A stretch of 50,915 nt of DNA from Candidatus Bathyarchaeota archaeon (GTDB taxonomy: Archaea > Thermoproteota > Bathyarchaeia > TCS64). Shown one piece after another: positions 1 to 7,803 of the stretch. Each line of letters opens with the position of its first letter. Within the stretch, counting starts at the first letter, position 1. Both the position numbers and the translations under genes were made by a program. The notes under the pieces were generated by a model that saw nothing but the letters and a program-made list of their open reading frames with translations, had not been told where the DNA came from and did not search any database. Where the stretch lies: contig CP070784.1 in the NCBI GenBank assembly GCA_020346605.1, positions 761,866 to 812,780 on the forward strand, written 5' to 3'.

Positions 1-218
1 TAGGAGACGCCCCGCACCCGGAGGCGCCCCACGGCGCGCGCCCTGACCTTGGCTGCGACCTCCTCGTCCGTGGCTAGGAGCCTCTCCGATGGGCCGAAGA
101 AGACGATCTTCACGTCCTCCAGCCACTGCCTCTTCAGCGCGTTCCCGGCGTACATGAGGGCAGTCAGGGCCTTTTCCCTGTCCCCGGTCGCGACGACGAC
201 CAGTGTTTTCGTGCTCAC
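1..218 (-). CDS. DsrE-like family protein, 3'-truncated by window edge
   Basis: Seen: a minus-strand reading frame opens at GTG (216-218) and runs off the window after about 72 codons. It starts STKTLVVVATGDREKALTAL and continues with VKIVFFGPSERLLA. The short beta strand, the alternating helix and the VFFGPSE stretch resemble small archaeal DsrE/DsrF-fold proteins, which in bacteria take part in sulfur relay; here no sulfur role can be shown. An ATG at 218-220 is followed at once by TGA, so GTG is the only reasonable start. An AT-rich TATA-like stretch lies at about 293-300 on this strand. The C-terminal half is outside the window, so catalytic cysteines cannot be checked. Confidence 0.6.
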   Translation of the reverse strand, partial: MSTKTLVVVATGDREKALTALMYAGNALKRQWLEDVKIVFFGPSERLLATDEEVAAKVRARAVGRLRVRGVS

Positions 219-282
219 ATGAAATCCCTATCCTGAATCTCATGGATGGGAACAAATATGGCGTTCTGGAGATACCCACCTG

Positions 283-300
283 AAAAAAATTTGATTTATA
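283..300 (-). promoter_or_regulatory. T-tract terminator of Trm112 gene and TATA-like box of the next gene
   Basis: On the minus strand a TTATAAAT-like box (293-300) lies about 75 bp before the GTG of the DsrE-like gene. A run of seven T follows at 283-289, just after the stop of the Trm112-like gene at 324. This arrangement fits termination of the upstream gene together with fresh initiation for the next one. Assignment rests on position and composition only. Confidence 0.35.
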
Positions 301-323
301 ATTTGGAGTTATAGGGGCTTGGT

Positions 324-902
324 CTAGACTGTCTCCTTGTCTTTGAGGTTGTACGGCGTCCCTTCCTCGAGCACCTGGGCGGGGATTAGCTCCTTCCACT
401 TCTCCATCCACTCCAGGTCCCTGTCCTTCTCCCTGAGGTCGTCTGGGAGCATCTCTGGGATGGTCTCCACGGCGCTGCCGATGGGGTACCACCTACCGCA
501 CTCGGGGCAGACCAGCAGGCCCGCGTCCACCTCGATGAGGTTCATGAACCTGTAGAGTGCGTCCAGATCCCGCCTGTTCTCCTTGAGCAGGTCCTCCTCG
601 CAGGGCCCCTGCAGCTTGCCCAGGCGGTTCAGGACGTCCACAGCTACGGCGAGGAGCCCCGCGGAGCTCTTAGAGCCCGACTGGTCCTTGATCTTCCTGA
701 TGGCGGGGGAGCTGATGGTGCCGTCGATCAGCTGCTTGGCTACTTGTTTGTACCCTTTCTCGTGCTTGTCGTCGGGTTGGCCCGCGTCCTTGGCAAGGGC
801 GCTCATCTCCTCCTCGCCGGTCTCCCAGCTGAAGAGGTGGGCGTCGAGGGGGTGGTGCTTGTCGATTGGGCAGGCCAGAATGTTGAGGAGCCAGGGCTTC
901 AT
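324..902 (-). CDS. Trm112-like methyltransferase-activating protein with large helical insert
   Basis: The 192-residue product has a Trm112-like layout: an N-terminal strand (MKPWLLNILACPID) and a C-terminal half with CPECGRWYPIG at about 132-142 followed by IPEMLPDD. Trm112 proteins are small partners that stabilise and activate several SAM methyltransferases acting on tRNA, rRNA or release factor. About 110 residues, mostly charged helix, separate the two halves, which is far longer than a minimal prokaryotic Trm112. The N-terminal half keeps one Cys (C11) where zinc-binding members have two; C132 and C135 remain. A TATA-like TTTTTATTAG (931-940, minus strand) sits about 30 bp before the ATG, so it may be transcribed separately as well as from the HMG-CoA reductase side. 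Family call is fairly sure; partner methyltransferase unknown. Confidence 0.75.
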   Translation of the reverse strand: MKPWLLNILACPIDKHHPLDAHLFSWETGEEEMSALAKDAGQPDDKHEKGYKQVAKQLIDGTISSPAIRKIKDQSGSKSSAGLLAVAVDVLNRLGKLQGPCEEDLLKENRRDLDALYRFMNLIEVDAGLLVCPECGRWYPIGSAVETIPEMLPDDLREKDRDLEWMEKWKELIPAQVLEEGTPYNLKDKETV

Positions 903-948
903 TCGATCACAATTCTAAGGTGGATGGATGCTAATAAAAATGTATCAA

Positions 949-1452
949 CTACCTGAACATCTTGTACCGTTTGAGGTTGGGCCATCCCGATTTGGCGTAC
1001 CTCACCATCTTCGGGTTCTTCTGGAGCCACCTGAACATGTGCCAGAAGCTCTTGCCCCACTTCTCGGTCCTGTCGTGGATAGGCTCGTATCCCAGGTTCC
1101 TGATCTCATCCAGGTAGGCCTCCTCGATGAGCGTCTGAGCCCGCCCCTCGATCTTCACCCTTGAGATGCGGCCCTCTCCGAGGGACTGGGTCAGTGCCTC
1201 GGCAGCCTGGTCCAGGATGTCCCCCTGGCAGATCTCGATCTTCTCGTCTTCAGGGGGTTTGAGCCGGTTGACGAGCCGCTTTGCAATGCGGCGGGCCTCT
1301 CCCCTGTACTTCTGCTGCTTGAAGAAGGGTTTCTGGAAGAACTTGACGTCGATGACGTCGTAGACGAATTCCTTGGTCTCGGGGCGGTAGGCGCCGATCA
1401 CTGCGCCGAAGAGCAGGTCTCCGTAGCCGGCGTCGTCGATGAGGATGGTCAT
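949..1452 (-). CDS. Conserved hypothetical protein, possible RNase H-like fold
   Basis: The 167-residue protein begins MTILIDDAGYGDLLFGAVIG, an acidic beta-strand motif (DDAGxGD) that looks like the first strand of an RNase H-type fold. A second conspicuous part is the basic, aromatic C-terminus (KSFWHMFRWLQKNPKMVRYA). No signal peptide or membrane segment is visible. It starts 22 bp after the HMG-CoA reductase stop on the same strand, so co-transcription is likely. I do not recognise a characterised family and assign no function. Codon usage (high GC3) matches the neighbours, which supports a real gene. Confidence 0.7.
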   Translation of the reverse strand: MTILIDDAGYGDLLFGAVIGAYRPETKEFVYDVIDVKFFQKPFFKQQKYRGEARRIAKRLVNRLKPPEDEKIEICQGDILDQAAEALTQSLGEGRISRVKIEGRAQTLIEEAYLDEIRNLGYEPIHDRTEKWGKSFWHMFRWLQKNPKMVRYAKSGWPNLKRYKMFR

Positions 1453-1474
1453 TGGGGGTTCACAGAGTCGTATC

Positions 1475-2746
1475 TCAGCCCTTGAGTTGGCTCACTATCT
1501 CCTGGGCCTTGTCGAACCTGATCTCTCCGGACTCGACGAGGGCCTCGACGGCCTTCTCGATGAGGTCTCCCTCCGCCCCAGCCATGACGACGAGGTTCCT
1601 GGCGTGGAGGCGCATGTGGCCGTGCTGGATCCCCTCCTGGACCAGTGCCCTGAGGGCGCCCAGGTTCTGGGCGAGCCCCACTGCAACTATAATCTCAGCG
1701 AGGTCCTTAGCTTTAGTAACCCCCATTATTTTGAGGGCGAGACGTGCGATGGGGTGGGTGCGCGTGGCTCCGCCCACGACACCGACGGCCATGGGCATCT
1801 CTAGGACACCGACGAGGTCGCCGTTCTCGTTCTTGGACCAGGTGCTCAGCGAACCATAGTGGCCATCCTTAGCGGCGTAGGCATGAGCGCCGGCCTCGAG
1901 GGCCCTGTGGTCCTGTGCAACGGCGAGGGCGACGGCTATGACACCGTTCATTATCCCCTTGTTGTGGGTCGCGGCCCTGTAGGGGTCGGCGTTGGCAAAG
2001 GCCCAGGCCTTGACGATGTTGTCGACGACCTCCTCTCTGAGGGCCTCCTTGCTGATCACTGCCTCAGCCCTAGAGAGGCGGTGGACGGCGAGGTTGGAGA
2101 TGATGCGTAGGAGGACCCGTCCGCCTGTGAGCTCCTCCACCTTGGGGGCCAGTACCTCGCACATGGTGTTGACCGCGTTGGCTCCCATGGCGTCCCTGCA
2201 GTCGACGAGGAGGTGGAGGATGAGCATCTTCCCCTCTTCGGTGTCCAGCACACGGCACTGGAGACCCCTGGCTCCTCCGCCGAACCTGACGAGGACGGGA
2301 TCCTGCTGGTTGGCGAGGTCCAGGAGTCCTTTCTTCGCGCCCTCGATTGCTTTGATGGCCCCGTCGAGATCAGGCACCTCAAGGACCTGGATCTGGCCTA
2401 TCATGACGGGGTCTGTGCTGCTAGTCTTGATCCCGTCCCCATCCCTCATCAGCCTGGCCATGTTGCTGGCCGCTGCGACGACGGAGGGCTCTTCGATGGC
2501 CATGGGGATCAGCCGGTCCACTCCGTTGAGGCGGAAGTTCACTGCGACGCCGAAGGGGTAGGCCATGGTTCCGACGACGTTCTCGATCATCCTGTCGGCG
2601 ATCTCGAGGGTGAGGCCCCCCCCGGAGGCTAATAGCTCCTTCTCATCCTCGGTGAGGTCGGCCTTCTCGGCCACGATGGCGACCCTCTCTTCGATAGTTT
2701 TCCTGTAGTACCCCGAGATCCGGCTCGAGGCTTTGTCAGAGGCCAA
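1475..2746 (-). CDS. Hydroxymethylglutaryl-CoA reductase, class II
   Basis: This 423-residue protein is predicted to reduce HMG-CoA to mevalonate, the committed step toward archaeal isoprenoid lipids. Landmarks: SRISGYYRKT near the N-terminus, a catalytic Glu in IEEPSVVAA (85/86), DAMGAN (185-190), the catalytic Lys in THNKGIMNG (K263), an Asp in VAQDHRAL (D279) and a late catalytic His in GHMRLHARN (H377). The length and the SGYYRKT N-terminus fit the soluble class II type first described as the degradative bacterial enzyme and also found in some archaea, not the class I enzyme. It is transcribed divergently from the PPAT gene and has a TATA box 40 bp upstream. Whether it works in biosynthesis or degradation, and with NADH or NADPH, cannot be read from the sequence. 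Confidence 0.93.
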   Translation of the reverse strand: MASDKASSRISGYYRKTIEERVAIVAEKADLTEDEKELLASGGGLTLEIADRMIENVVGTMAYPFGVAVNFRLNGVDRLIPMAIEEPSVVAAASNMARLMRDGDGIKTSSTDPVMIGQIQVLEVPDLDGAIKAIEGAKKGLLDLANQQDPVLVRFGGGARGLQCRVLDTEEGKMLILHLLVDCRDAMGANAVNTMCEVLAPKVEELTGGRVLLRIISNLAVHRLSRAEAVISKEALREEVVDNIVKAWAFANADPYRAATHNKGIMNGVIAVALAVAQDHRALEAGAHAYAAKDGHYGSLSTWSKNENGDLVGVLEMPMAVGVVGGATRTHPIARLALKIMGVTKAKDLAEIIVAVGLAQNLGALRALVQEGIQHGHMRLHARNLVVMAGAEGDLIEKAVEALVESGEIRFDKAQEIVSQLKG

Positions 2747-2787
2747 AATTATGTTCCCTCGGTTAGGTTTGTACGGTTGGTCCGTCC

Positions 2788-2796
2788 TTATATAAC
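2788..2796 (-). promoter_or_regulatory. TATA box for HMG-CoA reductase gene
   Basis: The sequence reads TTATATAAG on the minus strand, with a purine-poor downstream start region and the ATG at 2746 about 42 bp away. This is among the clearest TATA boxes in the window. The divergent PPAT gene has its own weaker AT-rich element (about 2835-2843). Confidence 0.6.
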
Positions 2797-2876
2797 CGTT
2801 ATGGTGGGGCTCTTTTTTCTCCTGTTGGATGCCTAAACTTAATAGGAGGTTGTGCTTCCGTTAAGGAGATTTAGAA

Positions 2877-3371
2877 GTGTCCCTTGTCGAGAAGATGATA
2901 CCCCTGATCACGGTGGGGGGTACCTTCGACGTCCTCCACAAGGGGCACTGGTTCCTTCTTGAGGAGGCCTTCAACGTGGCGGAGAGGGTGCTCATAGGGA
3001 TCACTACGGACGGGTTCGTGGCGAGGATGAAAAAGGAGCACCCGGTGGACTGCTACGAGAAGAGGTTCGCCGACCTGTCCAAGTTCCTGGAGGAGAGGGG
3101 GCTGTCGGGGAGGGCGGTGGTGGTGCCCATCGATGATATGTACGGCCCCACGGTGGGGGACGACGCTTGGGTGGAGGAGATCCAGGGGGTGCTGGTGAGC
3201 GAGGAGACGGAGCCGGGAGCGGAGGAGATTAACAGGGCCCGGGTGAGGGAGGGGAGGAAGCCGCTGCTCATCGTAGTGGTGAACATGGTGATGGCGGACG
3301 ACGGCAGGCCCATCAGCAGCACGCGGATACGGCGGCAGGAGGTCGACAGGTACGGGAGGCTCATCGGTTAG
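2877..3371 (+). CDS. coaD: Archaeal phosphopantetheine adenylyltransferase (PPAT)
   Basis: The 164-residue product has the cytidylyltransferase-type signature GGTFDVLHKGHW (14-25), including the HxGH nucleotide-binding motif, and the second signature ISSTRIR (146-152). It is predicted to transfer AMP from ATP to 4'-phosphopantetheine, the penultimate step of CoA synthesis. The GTG start at 2877 is favoured by the purine-rich AAGGAGAT at 2863-2870; an in-frame ATG lies six codons later (2895). The gene is divergent from HMG-CoA reductase, which uses a CoA thioester, though shared regulation is only a suggestion. A series of T-tracts follows the stop. Length and motifs fit archaeal PPAT well. 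Confidence 0.92.
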   Translation: MSLVEKMIPLITVGGTFDVLHKGHWFLLEEAFNVAERVLIGITTDGFVARMKKEHPVDCYEKRFADLSKFLEERGLSGRAVVVPIDDMYGPTVGDDAWVEEIQGVLVSEETEPGAEEINRARVREGRKPLLIVVVNMVMADDGRPISSTRIRRQEVDRYGRLIG

Positions 3372-3404
3372 TCTTCCGTGTGAGCGGTAGCATATGATAA
3401 GCGG

Positions 3405-3494
3405 TTTTTTCTTGTGCGGTTGGCTTAGGATGAGGGTTTTTTCTCGGAACTGACGGTGTTCTGTGCTGGAATCTGATCTGGTCGGCGGGTTTTT
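3405..3494 (+). terminator. Tandem T-tracts after PPAT gene
   Basis: Three T runs follow the PPAT stop: TTTTTT at 3405-3410, TTTTTT at 3437-3442 and TTTTT at about 3490-3494, plus TTTT further on. Archaeal RNA polymerase terminates at T-rich stretches with little need for a hairpin, so this looks like a staggered terminator. The rest of 3372-3653 holds no supported gene; it includes a small inverted repeat ACCGCC/GGCGGT near 3543-3562. Confidence 0.5.
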
Positions 3495-3653
3495 CTGTCT
3501 CCTTTTCGTATTTGACGTGTCTCTCACGGGCAGACGGTGTGACCGCCTACCTCCTGGCGGTGTTCTCTAGGCGTGGGGTTAGTTTCACCGTCCTCCCACC
3601 TCTCTGCGTGTGGGTAAGTGTTTTAGGCGGTGTGGGTTGATACGGGAGCGGGG

Positions 3654-4751
3654 ATGGGTTCCAGGGCTTCTGCTGTCCTGCCTTTGCACGGCGGGAGGGC
3701 GCCGAGATGGCTTTTCGGCCGGATGGTGAGGCTGGCGGCGTGCATCGTGGAGGTGGTGGTGGGGGAGTTCGGCGTGCGGGGGTTGCTGGAGAGGCTGTCG
3801 GATCCCTGGTTCTTCCAGTCGCTGAGCTGCGTTCTGGGGTACGACTGGCACAGCAGTGGGACGACGACTGTGACCTGCGCGGCGCTGAAGGAGGCGGTGA
3901 ACCCCCTGGGGCTGGGGGTGGCGTTCTGCGGAGGGAAGGGTAAGACTTCGAGGAAGACTCCTGAGCAGATCAACGAGCACGGCGAGGCGCTCGGACTGGA
4001 AAGCCGGCGGATCGAGGAGCTGGTGTACGCTAGCAGGATGGCGGCAAAGGTTGACAACAGCCTGGTGCAGGACGGTTACCAGATCTACCACCACACCTTT
4101 GTTCTGGACGAGGGGGGTGATTGGATCGTGGTGCAGCAGGGGATCAACGAGGGGCTGGGGAACGCGCGGCGGTACCACTGGGGACCTGAGCACGGCGGGT
4201 TCGTGGAGGAGCCTCAGAGCGCGATTGTCTGCGACAGCCGGCTGGGGGAAGCGCTGGACATGACCGCCATGGAGAGTGGGGGGAGCCGGGGTGCCTGCGT
4301 GGACTTGGCCTGCGAGAATCCCTGGAGGCTGAGGAGGATGATGGCGGATCCGGTGGCTGCAAGGCAGTCCCGGCTTGACGGGTGGTCGGGGCGGAGGTGC
4401 CTGGTGATGCCGGCGGGGATCAACTGGGGGGCGATGAGGGATGCGTACGAGTTCCAGCCCCGTGGGTACGAGGAGCTGGTGGGGCTGCGGGGAGTGGGGC
4501 CGGCGACGGTGCGGGGGCTGGCGCTAGTGGCAGAGCTGGTGTACGGAGAGGAGGCGAGCTGGAGGGACCCGGTGAGGTTCAGCTTCGCCTTCGGCGGGAA
4601 GGACGGTGTCCCGTTCCCAGTTGATCAGGAAGCCATGGACGAGGCGGTGGAGTTGCTCAGGACAGGAATAGACTCGACACTAGTGAAGAGGGAGGAGAGG
4701 ATGAGGGCTATGAGAAGGCTGAGGCGATGTGTTCCATTGATACCCGAATAA
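3654..4751 (+). CDS. DUF763 domain protein with helix-hairpin-helix-like segment
   Basis: The product (365 residues from the ATG at 3654) opens with LPLHGGRAPRWLFGRMVRL and carries DWHSSGTTTVTCAALKEAV, both hallmarks of the DUF763 family, which is widespread in archaea and some bacteria and has no firm function. Near the C-terminus, YEELVGLRGVGPATVRGLA has the GxGxxTA-like spacing of a helix-hairpin-helix DNA-binding element, consistent with a nucleic-acid role. An upstream in-frame GTG at 3630 would add eight residues; ATG 3654 is preceded by a G-rich stretch and gives the N-terminus expected for the family. T-runs at 4777-4781 and 4788-4792 follow the stop. Codon usage is typical of the window. 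Confidence 0.85.
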   Translation: MGSRASAVLPLHGGRAPRWLFGRMVRLAACIVEVVVGEFGVRGLLERLSDPWFFQSLSCVLGYDWHSSGTTTVTCAALKEAVNPLGLGVAFCGGKGKTSRKTPEQINEHGEALGLESRRIEELVYASRMAAKVDNSLVQDGYQIYHHTFVLDEGGDWIVVQQGINEGLGNARRYHWGPEHGGFVEEPQSAIVCDSRLGEALDMTAMESGGSRGACVDLACENPWRLRRMMADPVAARQSRLDGWSGRRCLVMPAGINWGAMRDAYEFQPRGYEELVGLRGVGPATVRGLALVAELVYGEEASWRDPVRFSFAFGGKDGVPFPVDQEAMDEAVELLRTGIDSTLVKREERMRAMRRLRRCVPLIPE

Positions 4752-5329
4752 AGAGGATGACGTGAGGTGTGAAGGATTTTTCGAATATTTTTATTAGTAA
4801 AATAACGTTCGATTCTTCCCCGGGGCGCCAATCCTCTTACACATGTTTTAAAACGTGTAGAGGGGTTTTCACCTGGTTTCTACTCTCTTCATCAGGAGGA
4901 ACAGCAGATACTTTCTGTTGTAGTGGAACTCCAGCCTTGATGATGTTATCTCTGATTCTTACCCTATGTTGCATTAGAGGTTGAATTACTCCGATGAGGT
5001 ACAAATAATCGTTAACATTAGTAAAAATACGCATCCAACTAGTGATCTCCAAAGCAAGATGTAATCAGTCCCGCCAAGTTGTGCCACCAAATGTTCCCAG
5101 ACGAATTTGACATGTTGAAAAATGAGGTCCCCTGTCAACACAACTATTAACCAGCTAAGGTCCCTGATGATGTCACTTAATTGCTTGTGCTCTAGTTTTA
5201 GACCTTCATCAAAATATACTGAACCTCTGTGCGCGCGCCTCAAGGCTCTGCCTGGCATCGGCGCACGTGCCCCTAAACATATATCCCACCTGCAGTGTAT
5301 CTTCATTCCATTCCCTGGAGTTATTAGAT
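4752..5329. other. AT-rich intergenic stretch with possible decayed minus-strand gene
   Basis: This 578-bp interval is clearly richer in A+T than its neighbours. After T-rich terminator runs it contains an imperfect palindrome around 4837-4860 (ACACATGTTTT/AAAACGTGT). On the minus strand two overlapping ORFs are open: one (4986 to about 5200) encodes a hydrophobic segment (LSWLIVVLTGDLIF, and SLVGCVFLLMLTIIC), the other (4837-5052) a soluble stretch ending in KTPLHVLKHV. A TATA-like GTATATTTTG lies on that strand near 5210. No start codon follows it properly, and codon usage is unlike the rest of the window. I see either a degraded small membrane-protein gene or chance ORFs. The right end holds the esterase promoter (5276-5284). 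Confidence 0.35.
5276..5284 (+). promoter_or_regulatory. TATA box for esterase gene
   Basis: AAACATATA at 5276-5284 lies about 50 bp before the TTG at 5330 and after the GTG that would give the longest reading frame (5267). Its position therefore argues against the longer start and for the TTG, which has GGAG at 5317-5320. Confidence 0.5.
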
Positions 5330-7051
5330 TTGAGCGACTTCAGATTCGGCGTCTCGTTCGGGGAGGAGCTGTGCAGTGGGCCCATCGACGGGAGGTTGCT
5401 CTTGCTGATCTCCGACGACGACTCGGAGGAACCGCGCTTCCAGATCAGCAACTTCCCAGGTAGCCAGCTCATCTACGGAGTCGACGTCGACGGGCTGGAG
5501 CCCGGCGAGGAGGCCCACATCGATGGCAGCGTCCTTGGCTACCCTCTGGAGAGCATTAATGACATCCCCGCGGGCGAATACTGGGTTCAGGCCCTCTTCC
5601 ACAGGTACGAGACCATACGCCGCCCCGACGGGCACACGCTGAAGCTCCCTATGGACCGCGGCGAGGGGCAGAGGTGGAACATGGCCCCCGGGAACCTGTT
5701 TAGCACGCCGGCTAAGATCCGGATCGACCCGGGAAAGGGGGAGACGATCAGCATTGAGCTCGATCAGGAGATCCCACCCGTCGAGGAGCCAGAGGACACC
5801 AAGTACATCAGGCACGTCAAGCTCAAGAGCGAGCTCCTCACCGAGTTCTGGGGGAGGCCAACGTACCTGGGGGCCGTCGTCCTCCTCCCAGAGGGCTACG
5901 ACAAGCACCCGGAGGCCAGGTACCCCCTCATCGTCTGGCACGGACACTTCAACCAGAACCTCTACGCGGGCTTCAGCGAGGAGCCCCCCGACCCCGAGCT
6001 CGAGCCAGAGCCCCTCCCCCCGGGCCGCACGGCGAAGCACACCAAGGACAAGACGGGCTCCGACGTGCCCAGGGACTCCAGGTACTACGAGGCTTACAAC
6101 CTGCTTGTTCAGGAGTGCGCCCACAGACTCTACGAGGAGTGGACCTCCCCTGGCTTCCCCAGGATGGTGCTTGTGAACATACAGCACCCGACGCCCTTCT
6201 TCGACGACTCCTACGCCGTCAACTCGGCGAACCAGGGGCCCTACGGCGACGCCATCAACCACGAGCTCATCCCCCACCTAGAGGAGAGGTTCCGGTGCAT
6301 CGGTGAGGGCTGGGCCAGGACCCTGATGGGCGGCTCCACCGGCGGATGGGAGGTCCTCGTCACACAGGTCTTCTACCCCGAGATGTATAACGGTTGCTGG
6401 TGCTGGTGCCCCGACCCCATTGACTTCAGGGCCACCTGCCTCGTCGACATCTACGAGGACGGGAACATGTACTACGTCGAGGGCAGGTGGAAGCGTACCC
6501 TGAGGCCCAGCTACAGGAGCACCGTAGGCGAGGTGCTCTACACCCTCAAGGACGAGGCCCAGCTGGAGCACATCAAGGGGAACAGGTGCAGGGGCGGCGG
6601 ACAGTGGGACGCCTGGACGGCCACATACAGCCCAGTCGACGACGACGGCTACCCGAAGCCTCTCTTCGACAGGATCACGGGCGACATAGACCCCTCCGTA
6701 GCAGAGTACTGGAAGGAGAACTACGACCTGAGGCACATCATGGCGAGGGACTGGGCGACCCTGGGCCCCAAGCTCGAGGGGAAGATCAGGATCTACTGCG
6801 GCGACATGGACTCCCACTACCTAACCAACGCAGTCTACCTGATGGAGGAATTCCTGGAGAACACGGAGGACCCCCACTACGGAGGAGTCGTGGAGTACGG
6901 CAGGAGGTACAGCCACTGCTTCTACGGGGACCACACCAAGCCCTCCGCGATGGACAGGTTCGTCCTTGTGCAGCGCCACTCGAGGGAGATGGCGGAGCAC
7001 ATCACCAGGACCGCGCCCGAGGGTGCGGACACGTCCAGCTGGAGGTACTAG
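5330..7051 (+). CDS. Esterase-D-like putative hydrolase (alpha/beta fold)
   Basis: The product (573 residues from TTG 5330) has an N-terminal beta-rich part, a linker rich in Pro and Glu, and an alpha/beta hydrolase domain starting near TYLGAVVLLPEGYD and YPLIVWHGHF. The nucleophile elbow is MGGSTGGWE (Ser at about 336); a candidate acid is in YCGDMDSHYL and a candidate His in YSHCFYGDH. This fits the PF00756 putative esterase group; substrate is unknown. No signal peptide is seen, so it is probably cytoplasmic. TTG is preferred as start because GGAG (5317-5320) precedes it and the TATA box (5276-5284) lies downstream of the alternative GTG at 5267. A TIGR04076 gene follows 61 bp later on the same strand. 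Confidence 0.85.
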   Translation: MSDFRFGVSFGEELCSGPIDGRLLLLISDDDSEEPRFQISNFPGSQLIYGVDVDGLEPGEEAHIDGSVLGYPLESINDIPAGEYWVQALFHRYETIRRPDGHTLKLPMDRGEGQRWNMAPGNLFSTPAKIRIDPGKGETISIELDQEIPPVEEPEDTKYIRHVKLKSELLTEFWGRPTYLGAVVLLPEGYDKHPEARYPLIVWHGHFNQNLYAGFSEEPPDPELEPEPLPPGRTAKHTKDKTGSDVPRDSRYYEAYNLLVQECAHRLYEEWTSPGFPRMVLVNIQHPTPFFDDSYAVNSANQGPYGDAINHELIPHLEERFRCIGEGWARTLMGGSTGGWEVLVTQVFYPEMYNGCWCWCPDPIDFRATCLVDIYEDGNMYYVEGRWKRTLRPSYRSTVGEVLYTLKDEAQLEHIKGNRCRGGGQWDAWTATYSPVDDDGYPKPLFDRITGDIDPSVAEYWKENYDLRHIMARDWATLGPKLEGKIRIYCGDMDSHYLTNAVYLMEEFLENTEDPHYGGVVEYGRRYSHCFYGDHTKPSAMDRFVLVQRHSREMAEHITRTAPEGADTSSWRY

Positions 7052-7112
7052 ACCCCCTCCTCCCCTCTGCCAGGCAAGGCTTTTCAACTCTCTATCCGAA
7101 TGGAGGACCGAG

Positions 7113-7460
7113 ATGTACAAGGTAGTTTTCGAGGTCGTCGAAGTGAACGAGCCCAGGAGCCTTAACGGGGAGCCCACCCACGTCTCTGGGCCATGCAAGA
7201 TATACAGGGCAGGAGACAGGGTCACCGTGACGGGGAACCCGGGCCGCCTGGTCCTTGAGGAGACGGACAGCGTCTGCCTCGCCGCCTTCAGCGCCATCCT
7301 ACCCCTCACCTCGGCGATGTGCAGGGAGGTCACCGAGCCATGGGACTACATGGACAAGATCAAGTACTACAGCTGCCCCGACTACGAACGGCCAGTGGTC
7401 TTCAGGGTGACGCGATTCCCAATCGAGCAGGGCGAGGTCCCGCTGAGGAAGCCTGAGTAG
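7113..7460 (+). CDS. TIGR04076 family protein
   Basis: The 115-residue product starts MYKVVFEVVEVNEPR, then CKIYRAGDRVTVTGN, a central hydrophobic CLAAFSAILPLTSAMCREV and the end SCPDYERPVVFRVTRF. This order of strand, GD turn, helix and terminal CPD-x-x-x-PVVF strand is the pattern of the TIGR04076 family of small archaeal and bacterial proteins of unknown function. ATG 7113 is chosen over the longer upstream frame because TGGAGGA (7101-7107) precedes it and the family starts here. Two conserved-looking Cys could be redox-active or bind metal; this is not shown. A second, divergent family member lies at 34764-35066. Confidence 0.82.
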   Translation: MYKVVFEVVEVNEPRSLNGEPTHVSGPCKIYRAGDRVTVTGNPGRLVLEETDSVCLAAFSAILPLTSAMCREVTEPWDYMDKIKYYSCPDYERPVVFRVTRFPIEQGEVPLRKPE

Positions 7461-7539
7461 TGCCTGAGAACCCGAGTTCACGTTGAAAGTGGAGGGCCCA
7501 GGAAAGTCCAGCTGTGGCCCGTGAAAGATCTACCGGATG

Positions 7540-7803
7540 TCAACTCGATCTTCGATACGCCGACGCCAGATGGACGATGCCGCAGGACATCAGGTAGATG
7601 GGTATCCAGAGCAGCACGTACCGGTTGAATACGTACGTCATTGAGGAACCATCCCAGTGCCCCATCCTGGGCGTTAGAAGGTACCAGTAGAAGTCCAGCA
7701 CTCCCCCCGGCCTGAACGTTACCAGTGTGTAGATCGCCACAGGCAGCAGCAGTGCCAGGACTACCTTCCTGACGTCCGGCTTCAAGAACTCAACCAGGTC
7801 CAA
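7540..7803 (-). CDS. Small membrane protein, two or more TM helices
   Basis: The frame encodes LVEFLKPDVRKVVLALLLPV, then a hydrophobic IYTLVTF segment, a short polar stretch (YLLTPRMGHWDG) and a second helix YVLLWIPIYLMSCGIVHLAS. This pattern, a short charged start followed by two to three membrane segments, resembles uncharacterised small archaeal membrane proteins beginning with a FLKPxxRK motif. The frame is open up to 7977, but a TATA-like CATAAATAC at about 7815-7825 on this strand suggests a start near TTG 7803. The exact start is unsure. It is divergent from the aminotransferase gene. Function unknown. Confidence 0.6.
   Translation of the reverse strand: MDLVEFLKPDVRKVVLALLLPVAIYTLVTFRPGGVLDFYWYLLTPRMGHWDGSSMTYVFNRYVLLWIPIYLMSCGIVHLASAYRRSS

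Noticed and set aside
2056..2561. Long ORFs overlapping HMG-CoA reductase and other large genes in other frames
   Set aside because: They are shadows produced by high GC3: their codon pattern is that of the complementary frame and they show no domain.
5157..5226. Possible box C/D sRNA (TGATGA at 5165-5170, CTGA at 5219-5222)
   Set aside because: There is no internal C'/D' pair and the flanks do not form a proper terminal stem next to the C box; such short motifs are frequent by chance.
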